From Gnetum montanum (lineage: Eukaryota; Streptophyta; Gnetopsida; Gnetales; Gnetaceae), in assembly GCA_015680685.1 (NCBI GenBank), contig MNCI01014694.1:154962-218961 (forward strand): a DNA stretch of 64,000 bases, written 5' to 3'. A program made the translations under genes and the position numbers. A model generated the notes under the pieces. It was not told where the DNA came from and searched no databases. It was given only the letters and a program-made list of their open reading frames with translations. Positions 11,651 through 22,599 of the stretch are shown in pieces (position 1 is the stretch's first letter; the number at the start of each line of letters is the position of its first letter).

Positions 11651-12667
11651 AACTTTGATCTTTTTAGGGTCTACGTCTATCCCTGTTTGTGAGATTTTAT
11701 GCCCTAGTACAACGCTTTCTTGGACCATCAAATGGCTTTTCTGCCAGTTGAGCCTTAAATTGGTTCCTACAAATCATTTTAATACTTGCTCTAACTAGTC
11801 CAAGGCTTGATCAAAGTTTGCTCTGTAGGTGGAGAAGTCATCCATGAAGGCCTCCACACCATTTCCTATTTGTTGTTGGAATATGCTTAGAACTAATCAT
11901 TGAAACGTTGTAGGGGCATTGCATAAGTCAAATGGCATCTATTTGTATGCAAATGTTCCCTAAGGACTGGTGAACGTAGTCTTGGCTTGGTCTTCTGGGG
12001 CTATTTGTATTTGGTTGTACCCACTGTACCCATCTAGAAAACTATAGTAGTGATGCCCTACAATGGTGTCTAAGACTTGGTCAACAAATGGCAATAGAAA
12101 GTGGTCCTTGAATGTTGCCATGTTTAGTAGCCTGAAATCTATGCACATCCTCCATTTACCTCCCTTTTTGGGCACTATAACTAATGGGCTAACCCATTCG
12201 CTATCAGCAATGGGGTATATGAACCCAGCTTTTAAAAGCTGTTCAATTTCTTCATTAACTACTTGCTTCAGCTTTGGGTTCAATTGCCTCTGCGGTTGTC
12301 TTTGAGGCTTCATGGAGGGATCAATGTAAATTCTATGTTGGCATATCCTAGGATCTATTCTAGTTAATTTGGGATATGACCAAGTGAAGGCTTTTGACCA
12401 TTTTTTTATTACCTTCAGCAGTCGCACTTTTTGTTGTGGAGTGAGCTTAGCGTTAATAATTATCAATTTTCCATTTTTAAGAAATGTGTATTCCATACCA
12501 GTGGGCAATGGTTTTAGCTGAAGGGGATCTTGCTTAAACTTATCAGGGATTTCCAACTTCACCCAGTTGATATTTTCAAGGTCAAGACTTAGAAGTTGGA
12601 AATGTACTTGCTCTAATGTGTCTATGCTATCAATGTAAGTGCAAGTCAAACCCTCAGTTGGTTCCAT
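11650..12667 (-). pseudogene. Reverse transcriptase of element A
   Basis: Minus-strand RT with an open stretch at 12667-11960. Landmarks: SEWVSPLVIVPKKGGKWRMC, IDFRLLNMATFKDHFLLP, YYSFLDGYSGYNQIQIAPED and, beyond a frame break, the catalytic motif FMDDF (about 11845) in the place of the usual Y/FxDD. The N-terminal linker (12667-12400) carries the KLTPQQKVRLLKVIKKW segment seen in E. It belongs to the Athila branch of Ty3/gypsy RTs judging from these motifs and the tRNA-Asp PBS. Stops and frameshifts make it non-functional. Confidence 0.87.
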
Positions 12668-12679
12668 GCATATAGTTGA

Positions 12680-13105
12680 ACTGCTCTCTTGATCAGCTAT
12701 CAGCCATTGGGTGCCTTCCTATCTTGTGGCTACTACATATAGACATCTTTGTATATAAGTCACTTGTGCACATTGATTGCATGCAGGCAATGTTAAATGT
12801 TGCACGAAGCATGACTTATGTACACAATTATACCATGAGTCACTATATGCAATGCATGGAACTTTCTTCTTCTCGATCTTTCTGAATGTATTTTCCTTTG
12901 ATATTTCCAAGGAAGAATTGTGGATTCCTAGGTGCACATCAACTGTGCTTAGCCATGATCTTCCGATTATGATTGGGAAGTCCCCCTTACCATTTTTTAC
13001 TTAAATCACTAGGAAGTCAGTTGGATACGACCATCCACAAATAGTGGGAACAATGTCCTTCACTAGTCCCAACGGGACAGTGATGGATTGGTCAGTCAAC
13101 TCTAA
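12680..13105 (-). pseudogene. Protease remnant of element A (C-terminal part only)
   Basis: The minus strand reads LVKDIV-like, then CGWSYPTNFL-like and GRAWLSTIDACLGI-like segments, matching the C-terminal half of the E protease (50400-50125). The DSGS active-site region present in E and C is missing: gag jumps into this remnant at about 13106-13115. The element therefore lacks the gag tail and protease catalytic site through an internal deletion. Confidence 0.7.
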
Positions 13106-14766
13106 ATGAATGTTACTCTATTATTTAGGGAGTCCCACATTTGGTCTACCTTTGTCGATACTTCCAATGCAAGTTTTTGAATGGGAAAAATTTTCCTATT
13201 CACCATCTCTTTGAGTGTTGACTCTTCTTCATCCTTACAAAATCTTACTCCCTTCTTTCGGAGGGAAGGATCTTTGTTATATTCCTCTGCACTCTCTCTT
13301 TTTCTTAGCTCACCTTCTTCTTTATCAACTTGCTCCAATAATCTTTGAACTTGATGGGTCCTAAGCTTAGATAGCCTCCCTTGGGCATACGTCCCAAGCG
13401 TTCTTTGCATTTCATGCCTAAGCCCATCTATGAGATGGTGCAGTTGATCCCTCTACGAATAACCATGGCTGGGACAACGATGTAACAGTGCATAATATTA
13501 GCCCATGATAGCATCCAAGGGTTCATGTCCTCCTTGTTTCCATCCTTGGATTTTCTTTCATAGGTTGGACACTCAGGAGTATGTTTGGTACTTATCGTTG
13601 AAAAATTCTAACATGGTACTCCACCTACAAATGGATTTCAGTTCTAAGGATTGGTACTAGCTCTCCGCTTATTTGACTAGTGTCCATGGGAACAACTTAT
13701 GCTTTTGCCATTAGCTTTTATGTTTTATAAGGCACATGCATCATGAAATGCTTGTAGATGATTTTAAGGATCAACGTTGTACCCCCCTTCAAATCGTGGG
13801 ATGTTGTTCATGTTTAATCTCTTGATCCTACTATCTTTTTGGTACCTTGTTGGGATTCTGATAGCCTCAGTTATGTCTAGCATACTTCGAGTAGTGAGTA
13901 GGGGTGCATTGTGATCATCTCGTCTATGGTGTCTATGATGCCTATGTTATTTCCTTACTCTCCCTTCTTTCACAGTGTGTTTCTCTAGAGTGCCCTCGTC
14001 CCCTTTCTCGACTGTTTCATCTATGACTCTTGTTTCGCTTACCCTTTTCCTCATGATATTTTTCTTTGTGAATGCATCCAAATCCTGAAGGAGAGGGTGA
14101 AGGAGATGATGAAGGTGAAGAAGAAGGGGAATTGTCACCATGTCGATGCTTGCTTCCTTCTCTTTGGTGGTCGCGGTCTTGATCGTAGTTACGATTGGAA
14201 TGTACATCTTTGTCATGTGCTCATGTTCCTTTTTTAGACCCTTTGTATCTATCAGTACTAGAATCTAGGTTATGGATAGTTGAGTAAAGATTCTGATACA
14301 CAACCCCTTGACCAAAGTCAATAGGAGGAACATCATTGTATGGGTGATTGCCTAAGGCAAGTTCACCACCCTCATTTTCTCTTAGGACATGTGGGACATT
14401 CTATGACAATTTTTCCTTCATGGATTCATGAAATCTCTCCTATTACAAATCCCTTTGATGCTATGCCTCCTTAGGTCGATACTCTCTCGAGTCATGATCA
14501 TGCACAACGTACTCTGCCTGTAAGTGCTGCATACCAATTCGTGTGAGATCATGAAGAAGCATGCCCAGGATAGAGCGATTAGGAGGTAAAGGTAGTTGTT
14601 CATCCTGGTGGAGGATAAAGGTAAAGTTCGGTACATATTCATCAGGATGAACATATACCACACGAAACTATTGAGGGACTAGTGGATTATCATGTGTACT
14701 ATGCCTCTGATTGTTCCTTGTATCAGACCTATGAGGCGAAACACTTTCATACAAAGAAGGAGACAT
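13106..14766 (-). pseudogene. Gag of element A, tail deleted
   Basis: Minus-strand ATG at 14766 (MSPSLYESVSPH) lies about 120 bases after the PBS. The N-terminal part reads RVVYVHPDEYVPNFTFILHQ (about 14661-14600). A Ser/Pro/His-rich basic linker follows, then the degraded capsid core (QAFHDACALQN-like, NRDPS-like). The readable final part is 13410-13102 (TLGTYAQGRLSKLRTHQ to MWDSLNNR). At about 13110 the frame breaks into protease, so the zinc knuckle and Pro/Tyr-rich tail seen in C and E are absent. Many stops are present. Confidence 0.8.
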
Positions 14767-14885
14767 GATTTTCTATTAAGTGTGCAATGTCTTATATATT
14801 ATTATTTTTCTTTAACCAACCCTAAGGGTTTGTTCCAACAATGTGAAAGATTTCCTATGTTCTAGTTAGCGCACAAACAACAAAG

Positions 14886-14903
14886 TCCCTGGCAAAGGTG
14901 CCA
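14886..14903 (-). promoter_or_regulatory. Primer-binding site of element A (tRNA-Asp)
   Basis: Minus strand TGGCACCTTTGCCAGGGA, one base after the 5' LTR. It matches the complement of the plant tRNA-Asp 3' end (TGGCGCCGTTGCCGGGGA) at 15 of 18 positions. This PBS is typical of Athila elements. Confidence 0.82.
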
Positions 14904-14904
14904 A

Positions 14905-15700
14905 TGATGAGCGGTGAGGTACCCCTACGCTCAACGATATGAATATGAGCATACATGCATGATCTAGTTGAATTCCAAGGACTAAGTGCTTATGTGCCTT
15001 GATGGAACAAGGACGGTTGGTTAATCGTTATCTTCCCAAGCTTACTTGTATGTCATGATTGTATGGTTAAGTAAACTTGAGGCATACAATTTTTATGGCT
15101 TTTATGTGTTTTTATGTCTTTTTGCTAATAAGGAAGGAGAGAGATAACTAAGTAACTAATTTAATTTGACTACTTATTAACTAGTATCTAACTGATCCTA
15201 ACACCGATATCCATTCTCACTTGCCATAGACATCCTAAACTAGTGCAACACTACTGGGATTACCAAATGCTAATTGTTACTGGGTTACCAAGTGTTACAT
15301 GCATGCTCAAAGTGATCGTACTGTGCGTGCTTACTTAGGGGAGTTGTAGGATGAGAGAGAATCATTAATTAACTAAGAAAAGCATAAACTAACAGTAATC
15401 TATTCTGAATGTTGCAATGTTTATCACAAAGTTCGTCTTTATTGCCATATACAAGGTGTGCTTAGGTACACAATGCTTGAATAAAGATCCATTCACTTTA
15501 TGACTCCTACTGTGGGCACATAGAAATAATTCTAACTTTGAGAGGAAGAAAAGGAAAGAGTTTGGGTAAGGGACTAAGACTAACTATGCAAGCCAAGTGC
15601 ACCCACCTCTTATTTATAGGCAATGAGGTAGGACATGATATCAGGTATCCGACATTGCATGGAAAGCTTTGATATTGTGGCCTCAATATCATGATTCATT
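14905..15700 (-). repeat. 5' LTR of element A
   Basis: About 796 bp pairing with 6868-7699. The outer end is slightly damaged: the minus strand begins near AATGAATCATGAT where TGATGAATC is expected. TATAAATA lies on the minus strand at 15618-15611. Confidence 0.85.
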
Positions 15701-16497
15701 TGTCTCCTCAACACTGACACTCTTGCATAGGTTTGATATCTTTCATTGAAAAGTTTTACCATTGTCGGCCAATGATGAATTAATTTTGGTTTTAAAGACC
15801 TATACCATAGTTTTGCTTGGCCAATGAGTGTCATAGGGAAGAACTTAAGTCTTTGCCACCCATTATCAATGTTGTTCCATGTGTAGGCATCATAGAAGGC
15901 TTGTAAATGGTGTTGCAGATCTAAATCATAGCCCCCTAAAAACTTGGAAAATTTATTTAAATCAAGCCTAGGTAGAAGGCTATCCTTATGATGCTTACAG
16001 GATATTCAAACAGCCTCTTGTATATGCATTAGGCTCTTAGGGGCCATCTGGGGTTCATCATCACTGAGTAGGTTATGAGTTTGTGAGTTGGGATGATGTT
16101 GTCTTTGTTCATGTTGGCATTCCTGACTTTGCCCATGGGTTCAATTTTTATATCTATACTAACCCCTTGAGAAATGGTCATCCATGTCACTACATGATGT
16201 TGAAGGAGCAAAGGCAGAGAAAGAACTAGAAGAATTGTCATGACTTTAACTCTTGCTAACCATTGAGAAGGTCCTAGGCCTTACAGGCCCCCTCGTTCTA
16301 TGGGATGTCCCATCCTCACTAAAGGTGTTTGAGTTGGATGACAAGAGTCCTTGAATATTGTTGGGGTAACCATGAACATATGAAACTCTTGCATAAGATT
16401 GAGTACTCCACACTTCTTCATCATTATATATTTCATTGGTTCTCCAATGAATTGCCTTACTAGATGTTGCGTTACTGTTGTCTTGTGAGAAAGACAT
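15701..16497 (-). pseudogene. Gag of element 1, N-terminal part
   Basis: Minus-strand ATG at 16497 (MSFSQDNSNATSSK) lies 114 bases after the PBS, so this start is favoured. The N-terminus is Ser/Asn-rich and unlike that of A, C and E. After a frame break near 16246 a conserved capsid segment follows: QAFYDAYTWNNID-like, then MTLIGQAKLWYRSLKPKLI and WPTMVKLFNERYQTYARV (15834-15705). The frame ends at VLRRQ, exactly where element A is inserted, and resumes at 6867. Confidence 0.8.
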
Positions 16498-16610
16498 TGT
16501 GGTGAATTATGTGTGACTTAATTGAATTTAATTTCTTTCTAAAATATTTTTCATTAATACTTCATTATAGTGATCTCGTATGATATAACCAATCTAGATA
16601 ACTAGCACCA

Positions 16611-16628
16611 TCCCCGACAATGACACCA
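16611..16628 (-). promoter_or_regulatory. Primer-binding site of element 1 (tRNA-Asp)
   Basis: Minus strand TGGTGTCATTGTCGGGGA, one base after the LTR. It differs from the perfect tRNA-Asp complement at four positions, all C-to-T or G-to-A. Confidence 0.8.
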
Positions 16629-16629
16629 A

Positions 16630-17451
16630 TGATGAGTGGCGAGGTACCCCTATGCTCAACCATACGAATATGAGCGTGTATGTGCGATCTAGTCAAACTC
16701 CGTAGACAGACTAGTTGTGGCACCTAGATAGTTACATGTTGATCATAGTTCACTATCTTTCCACTTGGACTAGTATTTTCTTTGCCACATATGGTTTAGT
16801 CCAAAGTGAGGTGTATGATGTGGTTTCTAATACTATGTTGCTCCTAGAGATAATGAGAAATAACTTGATTAAACTAATAAGTAATAGGAAATAAAATCTA
16901 AGCCCACCTAAGTGTGATGAGCGTTCTTCCTTAATCATCTACATGCATCTTGGACCTCGTGTACTACTTCTGGGGTTACCAAGCACACATTACTTGAGCA
17001 CTACTAGATATGCTACTGGTTACCAAGTAGTTACAAGACGTACCCATTTTGCATTAATAACAAGAATAGTAAATAATGATAAAGAAATATTAACTAAGAA
17101 CATAATAAATAGTAATTAACAATTAAACAATTAAAAACTAACTGAATGTTGGAATGATAGAGTAAGCTTGATCTTTATTGTTGATTATGTGTGTGTCCAA
17201 GTATGTCACACTCGAACAAAGGTTTCATACAATTACAAACATCACACTACAGGCATGCACTTGGGAAAGAACCGAAAACTAACTAAAAACTGACAAAAAG
17301 ACTTGACCCTACAACTTACCAAGACTCCCTGTCCTGTGCCCCCAAGTGCTATATTTATAGGTCAACATAGGAATCACGATATCCAGGCTACAATATTGCA
17401 TACCCAATATTGAGTATCTGATATCGAGGCTTGACAAACTGTGATTCATTA
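16630..17451 (-). repeat. 5' LTR of element 1
   Basis: About 822 bp, from TGATGAGTGG to ATTCATTA on the plus strand (terminal C changed to T). It has minus-strand TATAAATA at 17359-17352 and resembles 1-342 over the shared part. The leader side (16650-16900) differs from A, C and E by the GACTAGTTGTGG block shared with the solo LTR at 26530, so it is a separate LTR subfamily. Confidence 0.82.
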
Positions 17452-17940
17452 ATTACCTACCAAAATCAAATTTATAACTTACGTTTTACTTTTACCTATA
17501 ATTATGGCTAGTCTTATAATGAGGTATTAGCCTAGTGGTAAAACTCTTGATTTGAAAAATTTTAGGTCACGAGTTCAATTATGGTGGACAATGTTGAGTT
17601 ATAAAGTTCTAATTGGACTATATATTTTGGGGTGTACCTATGTTTTAATTATTTTTGTTCAAACACCAGATCCCACCCCTCCCCCACTCCCAAGTCTTAT
17701 TATAGATTATTTTCTATTTTTAGTTAATATGAACCAAACAACATCATTGATCATATGCCTCAATCATGTTTAATCATACATTGTGAATCTACTACAAATG
17801 TAATTAGGAAGATAGTGACCTATGATCAATGTATGCTACTCTTGGATAATTAACCTAATATTTCTATGGATTACAATAAGCTATATTGCAATGATTATAG
17901 ATCATATGATTAGGCATTGGGTATGCTCACTGCTCATCAA
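17452..17940 (+). repeat. Decayed plus-oriented LTR remnant carrying a SINE
   Basis: The right end (about 17704-17940) resembles the 3' part of plus-oriented Athila LTRs here: CATATGATTAGGCATTGGG and the terminal CTGCTCATCA at 17931-17940. The SINE at 17521-17692 splits it. No PBS follows, so it is a solo or 3' LTR remnant. The left limit is not clear. Confidence 0.5.
17521..17692 (+). mobile_element. tRNA-derived SINE, copy 1
   Basis: The tRNA-like head has an A box (TTAGCCTAGTGGTAAAA, about 17527) and a B box (GGTCACGAGTTCAATTA, about 17568), followed by an unrelated body with GTGTACCTATGTTTTAATTA. It is flanked by an 11-bp direct repeat, AGTCTTATAAT (17510-17520) and AGTCTTATTAT (17693-17703), one mismatch, as expected of a target duplication. 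A second copy lies at 31715-31857. No poly-A tail is evident. Confidence 0.75.
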
Positions 17941-18363
17941 ATATTTACATTCCTTTCTACATATGTACTTGAATTAAAATAGCAAAACAACTTGAGGCAA
18001 CAATATAAAACTATGGTGAAATGCCAACATTTGTAGAAAAGGTAGATATACAAGGAAATGGTGTTATATATTTTACATAACTATTACTTTGCCACTTAAT
18101 ATTAACCTACTTATGTATCATCTAGTTTCTTGTTATTTAATTATTCTTATCATTAAAATTAACTTGATTTTTCAGATATTTAATTTTAAATTCTTTTTTT
18201 TTCTATGCTTAATTTTAACATATTTTTTTCTTCATAGTTTTTTTTTAATAAAAAAAAAGCATTAAATAAGTATCCTTATTTGAAAATGAGTTGATTAGAT
18301 AAACAAAACATAAATGTGCCTTAAATGTAGGAGGTGTTGAAATGCAAAATAAGTAAAACATAA
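17941..18363. other. AT-rich stretch without recognised content
   Basis: No coding frame, LTR end or PBS was recognised. It holds long T and A runs near 18195-18260 that could fold on each other. Confidence 0.4.
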
Positions 18364-19202
18364 TGATGAACAATCAATAATACATGCTATGTTGATGCAT
18401 GCCCATCACTGTATCCCTATCAATGCATGTTAAGATGCATTGATGTAGGTACATCCATGCTAACATAGTCATTGCTTATATAAATGCACATACCTCTCAC
18501 ATTTATGACACCTTTTGATCTTAGTCTTAGTGGAATTCTTTTAGTTTCTTCCTTCGAGAGTTAGAATATTTTCCCTCTAAGTGTCCATAGTGTGGATTTA
18601 TGATATTGTATGATATTTTATTCGAGTGCACATTTACTTGGACACATTGGGATGAACAACAAAAAAATTGAAATTTCCTACATCCATTGTAGCACTCAGA
18701 TTAGTTTAATCTTACTGTAATTTACATTTATAATCTTAAGTAATTAATGCAATTACCTATAACCACGTAAGTACAACCACTTTGAGTGTAACATATTAAT
18801 GCTTGGTAATTACAATAGTGGAAACTTGGTACACCCAATAGTATACACTTGGTAACACAACAACATAATATAAGTTTAGGATGTATATGACAAGTGGGAA
18901 TAGATAGTCCATGTTAGGATAGTTAATTAATGAATTAGTTAATTAATTACATTATTAAACCTACATTCAGTCATCTAATAATTAAAAAATAATAATAAAT
19001 AAATATCTTATACCTTAACCACACTTAACTATATGCACAGTCTACCACAAATATGGATTGTGAAGACCACAACTTACAACTACATAATTCACTGTTTAGG
19101 AATATCGGTAACCTAGGTAACAAAGTCAAAAAATTTGACCAAATTACATGTGAATGTTTGTGATTTGTATGGTTGGGCATAGGAACTACCCAGCACTCAT
19201 CA
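18364..19202 (+). repeat. 5' LTR of element F
   Basis: 839 bp from TGATGAACAATC to CACTCATCA, paired with 30779-31590. It carries TATATAAAT at 18477-18485. Its U3 has repeated ATCAATGCATG/GATGCATTGATG motifs (about 18390-18465) instead of the GATATC motifs of the other subfamilies. Confidence 0.85.
18477..18485 (+). promoter_or_regulatory. LTR TATA box of element F
   Basis: TATATAAAT downstream of the U3 repeats and before the R-like part. The 3' LTR keeps the same place (near 30903-30912). It probably drove the genomic RNA. Confidence 0.5.
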
Positions 19203-19203
19203 T

Positions 19204-19221
19204 CGGTGTCATTGCCAGGAA
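19204..19221 (+). promoter_or_regulatory. Primer-binding site of element F (tRNA-Asp)
   Basis: CGGTGTCATTGCCAGGAA, one base after CTCATCA. It resembles the tRNA-Asp complement with mostly transition differences. Confidence 0.78.
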
Positions 19222-19363
19222 CATTAGTTTAGCTAAGTGCATTAAATATTGTTAAATAGTGAGTTTATATAAAATTGTTGTGAGGAAAATATAATGAGAA
19301 ATATTTCATTCAAGATAATAATAACAAAATCATCTCAAGGCATCCTTAATACATGTTACTAAT

Positions 19364-21745
19364 ATGGCTTCTTCTCATAAGAATGAATGACCACCACATC
19401 ACTGAACCCAATCAACAATAGAATAAGACTAGAAAGACTATTAGTAAAAAGCCTTAGAAGCTTAAGATGGTCTATGCACATTTGGATTCCTACTATATGG
19501 ATTTTACCTTTATTCTCCATCAAGATAGACATTTATGTAGGAGGGGCATGAAGGATAATAGTTTGTTACCTCATGATTAGTCTATTGTTGCCATGCTCAT
19601 GGCCAATCTCATGAGGTTGGGAATTGAATCATCAGGCCCAGAGTATGAGGTGATGGACCATACCTCTAAGGACTATCAGTCCTCTAAAGCATAAATCAAA
19701 AAGGATTAGTGCATGGATGTATGTCATAAAGCATCTAAAGGCAAAAGGATCCCACCACCATTAATTATGCAATCATAGAAAAAGAACCCTAATTTCTTCT
19801 CAAGGTTGTCTTAGTATACAAATTCTCTTCTTTTTGTTGAGGATGATATTCTTTACCAATGATTATAATCAACCTTGGAAAACAACCAAGGTGAAAGGAG
19901 GATCAAATTGTAGGACCAAAGAACATCAAAGGATAGTTCTCCTAGTCATTCATCCAAAGACAATAAGAGAGATAAAGGAAAGGATAACAACAAAGAGAAG
20001 GACTAGAAGAGAATGACTAGTAGGCATCACTCTCCTAGTCCCCCACCTTCATCATCCTCCTCATTATCAAAATTTGACATGAGGAGCCATGGTCGAGATA
20101 GAAGGATAGAAGGAGGGGTGACTAGAATTGAGATGAAGATGATTAGAGATCCCATTGAAATGACAAGAACTGGAAGCATAGAAAAACAAGAGAGGAAGAA
20201 GGGAATCATCAAGAAAGGAGGCATAATAGGACTCATCATAGGAGATATGATCATGATAGGGGCCACCATGAATCTGATGACTATGATGAGCCATTGCTAG
20301 CTACTAGAAACATGCTTAATGTTTTCGAAGCAGTCAAAATTCCTACCATGCATTAGAGGGATAGTAGGATTAAAAGGTTGGATATGAATAATATTCTCAA
20401 GTATGAAGGGGGATATAATATTGATCCACAACATTATCTATAAGCATTCAATGATGCCTAGGTCTTACAAAACATTGATAACTAGTGGTAGAAGTTAAAA
20501 CTATTCCCAAGGATACTCATTAAATATGTAGAAAGTTGGTATTGGTCTTTGGAACCAAAATGCATTTGCAGGTGGAGTACCATGTTGAAGCTATTTAATG
20601 ACAAGTACTAGATATACTCTTGATTGTTCAACTTGAGGAAACAAATTTAGGAATGGAAGTAAGAAAATCATGAATCTTTAGATGCAGCCTTTGGTAGGTA
20701 CTACTCCTTTTTGCATGGATGCACAGGCCCTGGATTTTCTCAAAGGGAGTAGCTTTGTGACATTATAGATGGGATCTAAAACAAAATAAAAGAAACTCTT
20801 GGGATCTATGTCCAAGGGAGACTTTTGGAGATGAGAGTCTACTAGATCCAAAGGTTAATTAATCAAGTGGCAAAGGAAGAAGGAAAGTTGAAGAAGAGAG
20901 AAAGTGTAGAGGGGTATAATAGGGACCCCTCCATTTACAAAAGGAAGATGTATTTCTATGATTCAAAGGAGGAAGCATCACTAGATAAGGTGGTGCAAAG
21001 AAAAACCTTACCAATCCAGAATTTTGTTACTAAAATATTGGCTAAGGTGAATAAAAGGTGGGACTCCTTGAATGAGGAATTCCAATCTTCATTCAAAATA
21101 GTGAAGAAGAAGACAAAGCAAGGAAGTAGTGATAGAGACAGAAGAAGATGGAAAGATATAAGAAGGAAATACTATCAACAAAAAGATAAAGTTGTAGTAA
21201 TTCAAGAGGTTGTAGGTTCAGAAATAAATGATGATAAATATGAAATTTTCTAATATGAACATCTTAAAGGATATTTTCCTATGGTGTCACTTTTGTAAGA
21301 ATCTAGGATGTATGTGTTGAATCCAAAATTGGCAAGAAAGAAACACCTAGGAGATTGCCTTATCCATAAGGCAATTATAGGTAGAAGTTCCACCAAACAT
21401 AGTATTATTCAAGTGGAGTACCACCTCAACCTCATGAGTAGTATTAGAAATGGAAAAACTCACAATCATGGGGGATGACACCACTATGGTAGTAGTATCC
21501 TTACAGGTAATTGAACCCTTATGGATATTACATTCAACAACTTGTATCTTCTTCTAGCTCTACAAGCCACATTCTTTTTTCTTATCATTACTATCCTCTA
21601 GAATATCATCAAATCATCATTATAAGAGCTAAGTCTCTCTTCATTTGTTCTCCTCCATATCCATCACCTCATCCTGCATCTTTCAACACCACTCCCTTGC
21701 CACTTGCACCATCGATGCAAGGGAAAATTCCACTACAATCATAGA
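19364..21745 (+). pseudogene. Gag of element F
   Basis: ATG at 19364 (MASSHKNE) lies 142 bases after the PBS and matches the MSSSSHK start of E. The N-terminal domain is heavily interrupted. A Ser/Arg-rich basic linker is at about 20010-20290, then the capsid core (NDAYVLQN-like, YWSLEPKCICRWSTM, LFNDKY; about 20440-20620). A well preserved piece is 20867-21253 (AKEEGKLKKRESVEGYNRDPS, TLPIQNFVTK, WDSLNEEF). The zinc-knuckle place reads DKYEIF*YEHLKGYFP, so its cysteines are lost. The Pro/Tyr-rich tail runs to about 21745. Confidence 0.8.
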
Positions 21746-21756
21746 AATGAAATGCC

Positions 21757-22480
21757 ATGAGGGTAGTAAACTTCCAATTATATGATTATTTGAATGGCTC
21801 AAAGCATAAGCCTCAAAAGAGGGCTTTCTTTAGGCCAAATAGTTCACAAAAGCCCTCGCAAACACTTGTGGCTACTAACCCTACATCAATTGCTTCTAGA
21901 AATGTCCTCGAGCCTCCTTCAAACCAAATGTCCTCTAATGTTCATACTATCATGTTGATCCATGTGGTTACAAATTGGATCAAGGTAGGACACCTTCCCA
22001 GGAAATGATTTGATTCTAGAAGCCTTCTAATCTATTTGAAAATTGAAGGAAATGATCCATGCAAGGCTCTACTGGATTTAGATTCTAGGGTAAAGATAAT
22101 TTCTTAAGAGATGTATAAGACTTACAACCTACCTCCACTTAAGAAGTGTAACATCAAGTTAGAGCTTGCGGATCAGTCCATCACTGCCCTTTGAGATTAG
22201 TAGAGGATACTATGATCATCGTATGTTGTTGATCATATCTAGTAGATTTCCTAGTGATCCACATGGATAATTGTAAGGGATACTTCCCTATTATTATGGG
22301 AAAGGCTTGGCTTAGTATCATTGATGCTTAGATGGGGATAAGAGATCCTTCCTTATAAATCTTCAAGGAAAATGAGTTCAAAAAGCTCAAGAAGACGCAA
22401 GTTCTATGCATCACATATAGTGACATAGGGTGTCATTGTGTGCAAAGAATATAAGTCATAAAAAGTACATCCATCACAAA
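21757..22480 (+). pseudogene. Gag-pol linker and protease of element F
   Basis: An open piece at 21757-22008 covers the linker up to TIMLIHVVTNWIKVGHLPRK, which matches TVMLTHVVTDWIKTSHLPRK in E. The protease follows: CKALLDLDSR stands where E has CKDLLDSGSS, so the DSG active-site motif is lost. Then LELADQSIT, CC-SYLVDFLVIH-like and IIMGKAWLSIIDA-like segments. The frame is broken by stops. Confidence 0.72.
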
Positions 22481-22599
22481 ATGCAGTAATTGTGCTAAAA
22501 ATTCAAATATTCAAAGGTACCTTTATGATGTAGTTATAAAATAAGAAGGTACCTAATGGCTAACATCAAAAGATCACTTTGAATCAAAAATATGCATGG

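Larger units (their letters stand above)
6868..15700 (-). mobile_element. Element A: Athila-type retrotransposon, minus strand, nested in gag of element 1
   Basis: Two LTRs (6868-7699 and 14905-15700) enclose PBS, gag, a protease remnant, RT, RNase H, integrase and a 1.9-kb spacer, all reading leftward. On both sides the flanks join into one continuous gag reading: ...YARVSVLRRQ from the right and KIQEWKQG from the left. The duplicated target appears as AGACA (right flank) and AGAAA (left flank) on the minus strand, one mismatch. The first 200 bases of the LTRs look about 90% alike by eye, with mostly transitions. The element lacks the gag tail and the protease active-site region. Confidence 0.88.
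1..17451 (-). mobile_element. Element 1: pol-less Athila-type LTR retrotransposon with gag and ORF2 (host of element A)
   Basis: Read on the minus strand the order is 5' LTR (16630-17451), PBS for tRNA-Asp, gag (16497 down to 15701, resuming at 6867 down to about 5330), spacer (about 5330-3330), ORF2 (3325-621), polypurine tract and 3' LTR (342 to beyond base 1). Element A interrupts gag. No protease, RT, RNase H or integrase remnant is visible between the gag tail and the spacer, although A, E and F all have about 4 kb of pol there. Either pol was deleted or this is a gag-only lineage mobilised in trans. The left end lies outside the window, so the target duplication cannot be tested. Confidence 0.8.

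Noticed and set aside
20027-20294. Overlapping minus-strand ORFs of 75-80 codons
   Set aside because: Shadows of the basic Ser/Arg-rich gag linker of element F on the plus strand.
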